A program made the translations under genes and the position numbers. Source: a virus. Taken from it: 29,892 bases of DNA. Below are positions 24,214 to 29,892 of the stretch, in pieces. Each line of letters opens with the position of its first letter. Positions within the stretch are counted from its first letter, which is position 1. The notes below the pieces were generated by a model. The model ran no database searches, was not told the origin of the DNA, and worked only from the letters and a program-made list of their open reading frames with translations. The stretch lies in the IMG/VR virus record IMGVR_UViG_3300042937_000242, positions 1-29,892 of that record; one strand, 5' to 3'.

Positions 24214-24498
24214 TTACTCCTCTGGATTTGTTCCAGATTCTTCTTTCTTCTTGCTCTTCATACCGTTGGACATAACAAGTCCACCCAAACTTCCAGTTAG
24301 GAAGACGGTAAGAGTCTTAAGCAGGTCAATGAACGCTGCATCGTTTGGGCTTTGTTTGTCTACGGGCTGTGTTACAAACATCAACGCATAAACAAAACCA
24401 AATACGCACACTGCAAATACAACAGCAAGTATTATACCTACTGAAAATATTAAACGTGCGTGTAGTTCTTCTCCAGAATATCTTTTAGGCTTAGCCAT
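24214..24498 (-). CDS. Two-helix holin-like membrane protein, 94 aa
   Basis: It starts MAKPKRYSGEELHARLIFSV, with GGAG seven bases upstream of the ATG. Two membrane spans (about residues 16-42, with SVGIILAVVFAVCVFGFVY, and 60-81, TLTVFLTGSLGGLVMSNG) flank a polar loop (TQPVDKQSPNDAAF). The C-terminus is charged (KSKKKEESGTNPEE). Size, topology and position between a lipoprotein and a lysozyme favour a holin. Confidence 0.7.
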   Translation of the reverse strand: MAKPKRYSGEELHARLIFSVGIILAVVFAVCVFGFVYALMFVTQPVDKQSPNDAAFIDLLKTLTVFLTGSLGGLVMSNGMKSKKKEESGTNPEE

Positions 24499-24500
24499 TT

Positions 24501-24665
24501 TTATTCTCCAATCAAATCTTTTGTACAAGTTCCTGATGGAGTGCAAACGGGTGGATTGCACTCCGTCTTTTCCCAGTTTTGCGGGTCTTGACATTCATAT
24601 CTAAAACTCCCATCATATCCACAGCTAGCAAGTAACAGTGTTGAGATAAATATTATTCTTTTCAT
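24501..24665 (-). CDS. Small lipoprotein, 54 aa
   Basis: MKRIIFISTLLLASCGYDGS has a lipobox LASC, so Cys15 should become the lipidated N-terminus. The mature 40 residues contain Cys pairs in the pattern YECQDPQNWEKTEC...VC...TC, which resembles a small family known from aquatic phages (as I recall). It may be a spanin-like or surface-exposed lysis accessory. It lies two bases after the end of the 1507-aa gene and just before the holin-like gene. Confidence 0.75.
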   Translation of the reverse strand: MKRIIFISTLLLASCGYDGSFRYECQDPQNWEKTECNPPVCTPSGTCTKDLIGE

Positions 24666-24666
24666 A

Positions 24667-27600
24667 TTATTTATTTCTTGCTCTTGCTGCTATTTCTTCT
24701 AACCTTTTTGTAATTGCATCGATTGCAGCTTTTTGCTGAAAGTCTTGCAGTTCATAACCAGGTAAACCAAAGAATCTATACAGTGCTTGACGCGATGCTT
24801 CAGGTGTTTGTACGCCTTGTTCTTCTTGAAGGTAACTTGGTTTACCAAGTCCAATCAAATCTCTAATAGGTGCTGGTATTTGCTCTTGTGGTAGAGCTGC
24901 AATCTTGTTAGCAATTTCTTGTGGAGTTTCACTGCCAGTTAAACGAAGCAATGAACCCAAAGCCTGTATTGCGCCAATGCCTACGTTGCCTAACTTGCCT
25001 GCATAACCAATTTGTGGTAGCACTTCTTTTGCAACATATCTTGCTTGTGCACCAGTTCCTTCTTGGTAAAAAGGATTAAAGACTTGGCCACCAGTACTGA
25101 ATCGTTGATTAATACCAGCTTCAACAAGAGCACGTGGGAATGGAGAAAGACTTGCTAAGATGCTACCTGGGTCAGTTAAATTACCAAATGATTCTTCTTG
25201 TCTTTGGAAACCAAAGTCAGGACTACCATAAATATTTCTACCAAATGGTAACTTAAATGATGATTGTAAATAATCAGGACGGAATTGGTCTTGCATTCCT
25301 TCTCTATCAGTTGCGTTTCTTGTAACGCTATTCCAAATTGCATAAGCACGGGGGTTAGCCCAAGCTGATTCTAATATTAATGGGAATGAACGTGATGTCC
25401 ATGTCCAGAACGGAATAACTTGTTTAATGCTCTTATCTAACATTGACAAATCTTGATAGTCAATTAAATATTTTGCTGTGCGGGCAGAAGCTTGTTCTGG
25501 TGATAATCCTTTTGCAAGTCCATCGTATGTTAATGCAAAGCGTGACCAGTTTTCAACTGCGTTACCCATCTTGCGCGATAAAGCAAGAGGCGTACCAAGT
25601 TTGCGTGATACTTCAGCCAAATTACCAACAGCTCCTTCTGTTCTTAACTGTTGTCTACCAGAAATTCCAAGCTTTCCCTCTCCACTAAATACATCACCAA
25701 TCTGGCCAAATCCTGACTGTTGTGTTCCAAACAAAACATCAGCAATAGTTTTATCTGTTGCAGCATTAACTACACCAAGTGGGTCTTTACCAAGAGCTTT
25801 ATATTCTGCACTCACCAAGAAGTCCATTACAGTTTTATTGCCAGCTGATAATTCTTCAATTGCTTGACGCTGTGCAAATGTACCAGCAGGTGTTTTAAGC
25901 CATGCTTCGATAGTGTCATCTGTTGCACCTGGCCCTAGCACACGTTTTGCTGCATCTGTAGCAGCTTTAGTTAAAGCTTCATCTCCACCCAAACCAATAA
26001 CTGATTCTAAATTATTTTTCTGTAAGAACTTAACATAAGCTTTATATACTTTCCTTGCGCGTCTCATTGTAATTGGGTCAGCACCAGCAGATAACATAAA
26101 GAATACGTTTGACATTCCGTTGCGTATATGGAATCCAGGAGTTGCGGTTACCCAACCCTTAAACATCTGAGTTGTATCTCTATACCATTGCGGCATTGCT
26201 TGAGCAAATGCTGGGTCTTCTAATCTTCTGAAATTAGAAATCATTTCTTTTATTTCTGGCGAAGCTAATAAACCAGGATAGTTCTTGGCATTAACTTGCA
26301 AGAATGCTGTAGCATTGTCTAAAAATAAAGGAACAGTCCTCGCCCATTTATCTGGAGGAACATTTTCAATAGCAACTCTAAGGCCTGCAGCTTCATTTTG
26401 CAGTGAATCAAATAATGCTTTTGCTTCAGCAGTAATAGCTGCACCATAGCCAGCTGGTACATCAGGTGCTATTCTTTGTAAATCTAATATTCTTTGTTCA
26501 AGGTCATTAATCTTTTGATTTGTAAAATCAGAAAATACAGCTTGTCCTTTAGCAGTTTTTTTAGTTACATCATCTTGTAATTTAATTATTTCATCTCTAA
26601 TAAATTCAAGTTCAGTTTTTAATTTAGGAACACTATTGAGTGCTTCAATACGAGCAGGAGACAATATTTCTGTTGCTGCATCTACGAATGGAAGCAGCTT
26701 TGATGGTGGACGTACACCAAACTCAGCCTTAATTGATTCTTGAGTTATTCCTTCTTGGAATCCTTTACCTGCAAATGGACCAGCTCCTTCGGCTTCTACA
26801 ATTGAGTTAAGATAAGAACCAGGTGTTCTTCCACCTTCAACCGCTCCTTCTGTTACTTTAGCTAAATTGTATAACCATTCTGAAAATGCTGTATCTCTTG
26901 CAAAGCCTTCACCATATTTTACAAATGCTTTCTCTGCATTAGTTTCAAAGAAATCATAATTAAGTTTTCCATATTTGCGGGCAATCTCATTTAATCTTCT
27001 GATGCCTCCAGCAACATCTGCTGGTTTTAATGTATAGCCAAAGAATTTTTCACCAGCTTTTAATTGGCGCAAATTAGAACCAGCTAATGCATATCCTCTG
27101 TCAACACCAAGAGCTTCTAAAACATCATCTCCAATTTCATTAAAGAATAATGGTTCACTTACTGCTCTACGCGCTCTATCCGAAAGAGCATGTGGGAACC
27201 ATGCTGGGTTTTTAGCCAATGGTTTAATCGTTCCCAAGGCTCCATCCATATCCCTAACCAAGCCAGGGCCCATCGCGGGAGTTCCTCTGCCGGCAGCAAG
27301 TTGTGCACGTTGGTGTATAAAGTTTGCTCTTTCATAAAATTCATCACCAGCTAATCTTAACTTTTTTGCAACAGCAAGTTCTGCATCTGTTACTTCTCTA
27401 CCAACAGCAGCTGAAGCAGCAGCAGCATCAAATGTATCATCTAATAAATTAGTAATCTTAGGATTATCCAATAAATCATAAACAGTATTAGAATATGTAA
27501 AGAAGTTTTCATCCTGAAGTACCGGGCGTAACAGTCTTTGTGCTTCAGTTGTTGATTGAGATTTCAATCCTCTAAAAGCTTTATCCATTGCAAGAAGTTT

Positions 27601-29190
27601 AACAAAGTCATTTGCTACTTCACCAGTCAATTTCTTACCATTGTACGTACCAGTGCGCAATGCTACGCGCATAGCTGCAACATCAGCAGAACCAAATACA
27701 CCGCCTTCTCCAACAGGAGTTATGTTTGCCATTATTGCACGGCCTGGTTCACTACCAAAGAATCCATTAGTAAGTACCTTTACAGTTTTACCTACACCTG
27801 GAATTGTAATTGGAATTCCTTTTCCACCAACACGCAAAGTAGTAAACGTTTGACCAAGAGCATTACCTAATGCTTCTGTATAAGGAAGAACTACTTTTGC
27901 ATTACCTACACCAAATCGCAAACCACCACGAGCACCAAGAACTTCTGCCACTGGCCCGCGCAATGCACTATAACCACGTGTAGCAATGTCTCCAATTACA
28001 TCATCGGTTAATGTAGCTACAGCATACTCATTGCCTACAGATGCCGCAGTTTCACGAACTTCACGTGCAATTTGTGCAAGTTCTTCACGGCTACGAGCAC
28101 CTAAAACACGTCTTGGTCCTACGCGCTGATTTGTAATAATAGCTTGGGCAGCTTCTTGTTGAGCAGGTGTAAGCCCTGCTGTTGCTCCAGATGATGGTCT
28201 AACACCAAATGGACCAGATGGAACTCTTGCTGGTGTTGGAATTGCAGACAATGCTTCTTCGGCTGATGCTCTAGCAAGAGCTGCACGTGATGCTAGTTCA
28301 GCGCTATCGGTAACACCTTCTCTTGCTGCATCGTCTCCAGCTTTTGCTAATTGCTGTGCAGTAGCTTTTGCTGTTTGTTTTGTTGTTGCAACAACACCGG
28401 CTTTAATACCTTGTTCTGCAACTTCTTTAACAATATTGCCAGTGCCGGCAGTCAACCAAGTAACTGGGTCAAAAAATATGTCACCGAATAAACCAATGCC
28501 ACGGTCAGCCCATTTATTACCAGTTAAATCTTTTCCTATTAAGGTACCGAAACCAGTGTTTACATCGCTAACTTGGTCTGACCAATCTGACCAACTCCAC
28601 CCTGCTTTTTCTCCAAATCGATTAGTCTTATTTCCTCTTATTTGGGCAAGCAAATCACCAGTTTCTCTCATTGTAGAAAGAACTGCACGACGACCAACAT
28701 CAATAGTTTGCAATGGTTTAATAACAGTTTCCATTACTGGTTTAAATTCACCTTTACCAGGAACAATATCAAAGTTAATTACTTTACCAAGACCCTTCAA
28801 TGCCCAGTTAGGTTCTTTCTGTTCAACAATATCGGTTATTTGTTCTTGAGGAACTCCATATGCACGAGCTGTTGCTTGTGCTGCAAGCATTTGTCCACGA
28901 GATTCTCTTATGTCTGGTGATTGTACATAGCCACCAGATGTACCCTTTGGTACTTGTGGCCCTTGCACTAGACCAGTTGGTCTAGGAAGAATAGTTGATG
29001 GAGTAGATGGCACTTGTGTTTGCGTTACTGGAGCAGGTGCGATACCACTACCACGTGCAGGAATAGTAGACGGAGTTGGTGCAACGGGGGCTGTTGTTGC
29101 AGTAGGAGAAACAGTATTGCCACTGCCACGCGCAGGGATAGTAGGCGTAGGAGGAGGAGTCGTTCCTGGTTTAATTATTCGTGGTGCCAT
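24667..29190 (-). CDS. Very large probable virion protein, 1507 aa
   Basis: The N-terminus is Pro/Thr/Ser-rich and disordered with repeats of TIPARGSG (residues about 17-50). The rest is mostly helical with long Ala/Glu/Lys-rich runs, including EVAEQGIKAGVVATTKQTAK, ARSREELAQIAREVRETAAS, and a late region EGMQDQFRPDYLQSSFKLPF. No enzyme motif is found. Size, helicity and its place before the lysis genes fit an internal virion (ejection) or tail-associated protein. It starts three bases after the upstream stop. Confidence 0.7.
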   Translation of the reverse strand: MAPRIIKPGTTPPPTPTIPARGSGNTVSPTATTAPVAPTPSTIPARGSGIAPAPVTQTQVPSTPSTILPRPTGLVQGPQVPKGTSGGYVQSPDIRESRGQMLAAQATARAYGVPQEQITDIVEQKEPNWALKGLGKVINFDIVPGKGEFKPVMETVIKPLQTIDVGRRAVLSTMRETGDLLAQIRGNKTNRFGEKAGWSWSDWSDQVSDVNTGFGTLIGKDLTGNKWADRGIGLFGDIFFDPVTWLTAGTGNIVKEVAEQGIKAGVVATTKQTAKATAQQLAKAGDDAAREGVTDSAELASRAALARASAEEALSAIPTPARVPSGPFGVRPSSGATAGLTPAQQEAAQAIITNQRVGPRRVLGARSREELAQIAREVRETAASVGNEYAVATLTDDVIGDIATRGYSALRGPVAEVLGARGGLRFGVGNAKVVLPYTEALGNALGQTFTTLRVGGKGIPITIPGVGKTVKVLTNGFFGSEPGRAIMANITPVGEGGVFGSADVAAMRVALRTGTYNGKKLTGEVANDFVKLLAMDKAFRGLKSQSTTEAQRLLRPVLQDENFFTYSNTVYDLLDNPKITNLLDDTFDAAAASAAVGREVTDAELAVAKKLRLAGDEFYERANFIHQRAQLAAGRGTPAMGPGLVRDMDGALGTIKPLAKNPAWFPHALSDRARRAVSEPLFFNEIGDDVLEALGVDRGYALAGSNLRQLKAGEKFFGYTLKPADVAGGIRRLNEIARKYGKLNYDFFETNAEKAFVKYGEGFARDTAFSEWLYNLAKVTEGAVEGGRTPGSYLNSIVEAEGAGPFAGKGFQEGITQESIKAEFGVRPPSKLLPFVDAATEILSPARIEALNSVPKLKTELEFIRDEIIKLQDDVTKKTAKGQAVFSDFTNQKINDLEQRILDLQRIAPDVPAGYGAAITAEAKALFDSLQNEAAGLRVAIENVPPDKWARTVPLFLDNATAFLQVNAKNYPGLLASPEIKEMISNFRRLEDPAFAQAMPQWYRDTTQMFKGWVTATPGFHIRNGMSNVFFMLSAGADPITMRRARKVYKAYVKFLQKNNLESVIGLGGDEALTKAATDAAKRVLGPGATDDTIEAWLKTPAGTFAQRQAIEELSAGNKTVMDFLVSAEYKALGKDPLGVVNAATDKTIADVLFGTQQSGFGQIGDVFSGEGKLGISGRQQLRTEGAVGNLAEVSRKLGTPLALSRKMGNAVENWSRFALTYDGLAKGLSPEQASARTAKYLIDYQDLSMLDKSIKQVIPFWTWTSRSFPLILESAWANPRAYAIWNSVTRNATDREGMQDQFRPDYLQSSFKLPFGRNIYGSPDFGFQRQEESFGNLTDPGSILASLSPFPRALVEAGINQRFSTGGQVFNPFYQEGTGAQARYVAKEVLPQIGYAGKLGNVGIGAIQALGSLLRLTGSETPQEIANKIAALPQEQIPAPIRDLIGLGKPSYLQEEQGVQTPEASRQALYRFFGLPGYELQDFQQKAAIDAITKRLEEIAARARNK

Positions 29191-29192
29191 TA

Positions 29193-29892
29193 TTATTTAA
29201 AGCTCTTGTCCTTGAGTGACTGTCTTCTAATTGCTTCATCTTTAAATGGATTAGCTCCTGATTTTGTAAATAAATTAAACACTTTGTCTTCAACTTGCAA
29301 AAGAGGGTCACGAGGTGGAGCAGCTATACCAGCAGCTGCAGAACTTTGTGGGCCTTTTGTTCCATATGTTGTCTGAAGTTCTGTTTTAGTTTTAGCAACT
29401 TTTTCTTCTTGAGCTTTAAATACTGGTTCCATTTTTTTATACTCTTCACCCAAAACTCTTGCTACTGATGGATGAGTTTTAAAATCAATAATACCTTTAG
29501 CTAAATCAGTTGTTTTACCGTATTTAAGATTAGGATGCGGTATTTGTGCTTTATAATATTTGTCACCTTCAAGAAATGAAAATTTTAATTTAGCTTCTTC
29601 TTCAGCTTGTCTAGCGTCTTCTGCGGCATACTTATCAACTAAATCATTTGCCGAACCAGGTAACAATTTATTATTAATTGTATATGTAGTACCGTCAGGT
29701 GCAACATAACTTCCTGCTAATACTTCTTCTTTTATTTGACCAATTGGTTTTTGATATAAATATATATTACGAACAACATACTGGTCTATGTTATCTGTAG
29801 TTGGGTCAGCTGGTAAAGTATTTATTACCTTAAGTAAGTTTGGTGCTACGTTTCTAAAAGATGATTGTCTTATTGTATTAATTTTTTGTGGG
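29193..29892 (-). CDS. Probable virion protein, partial at right edge
   Basis: At least 232 residues are open to the edge, so the N-terminus is outside. The visible part begins PQKINTIRQSSFRNVAPNLL and contains IYLYQKPIGQIKEEVLAGSY, VAPDGTTYTINNKLLPGSAN, a Glu/Ala/Lys helix (YAAEDARQAEEEAKLKF), and ends IRRQSLKDKSFK. It is directly followed by the 1507-aa gene in the same operon. No family recognised; a structural role is inferred. Confidence 0.65.
   Translation of the reverse strand, partial: PQKINTIRQSSFRNVAPNLLKVINTLPADPTTDNIDQYVVRNIYLYQKPIGQIKEEVLAGSYVAPDGTTYTINNKLLPGSANDLVDKYAAEDARQAEEEAKLKFSFLEGDKYYKAQIPHPNLKYGKTTDLAKGIIDFKTHPSVARVLGEEYKKMEPVFKAQEEKVAKTKTELQTTYGTKGPQSSAAAGIAAPPRDPLLQVEDKVFNLFTKSGANPFKDEAIRRQSLKDKSFK

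Overview
The window is part of a tailed double-stranded DNA bacteriophage genome (Caudoviricetes) of low GC content. The evidence is a large terminase, portal, scaffold, HK97-type major capsid protein, head-tail adaptor, collagen-like fibre and two sets of lysis genes, with no ribosomal, tRNA or host metabolic genes. The host cannot be named. The small zinc-ribbon and one-helix proteins beside the terminase, and the SLT-type lysozyme, remind me of phages of freshwater Actinobacteria, but this is inference from memory. No integrase or repressor is visible. Both ends cut genes, so this is a segment of a longer genome.

Layout. Bases 1-15251 lie on the minus strand and form the virion and packaging module. 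Read leftward from about 15300, the order is: small terminase, short structural protein, very long fibre, sulfotransferase, large terminase, a chain of ten small genes (many extremely lysine-rich) that overlap or abut with no gap, portal, scaffold, major capsid, and small structural proteins up to an adaptor at the left edge. A 0.27-kb divergent control region (15252-15518) holds a good leftward promoter, a rightward promoter candidate and palindromic operator-like sites.

Bases 15519-23921 lie on the plus strand. First come an OB-fold-like protein and about 2 kb of sparse coding DNA (15945-18014) with a candidate small RNA of five tandem hairpins, several promoters and terminators, a G-quadruplex-type tract and duplicated motifs. 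Then comes a densely overlapping operon: tiny membrane peptides, an unrecognised 214-residue protein, a glycosyltransferase, a methyltransferase, holin-like proteins, a nuclease-like protein, a VanY-type endolysin, a sigma-factor-like protein and a zinc-finger protein.

Bases 23716-29892 return to the minus strand: a 1507-residue probable virion protein with a partial neighbour upstream, then a second lysis set (lipoprotein, two-helix membrane protein, SLT-type lysozyme). The lysozyme gene converges on, and overlaps, the end of the plus-strand operon.

The most unusual points are: a five-hairpin RNA candidate bracketed by a promoter and a terminator; the gapless chain of polybasic small proteins between terminase and portal; four genes (fibre, nuclease-like, endolysin, zinc-finger) each broken by exactly one extra base; two lysis cassettes on opposite strands; and the small and large terminase genes separated by a fibre and a sulfotransferase.
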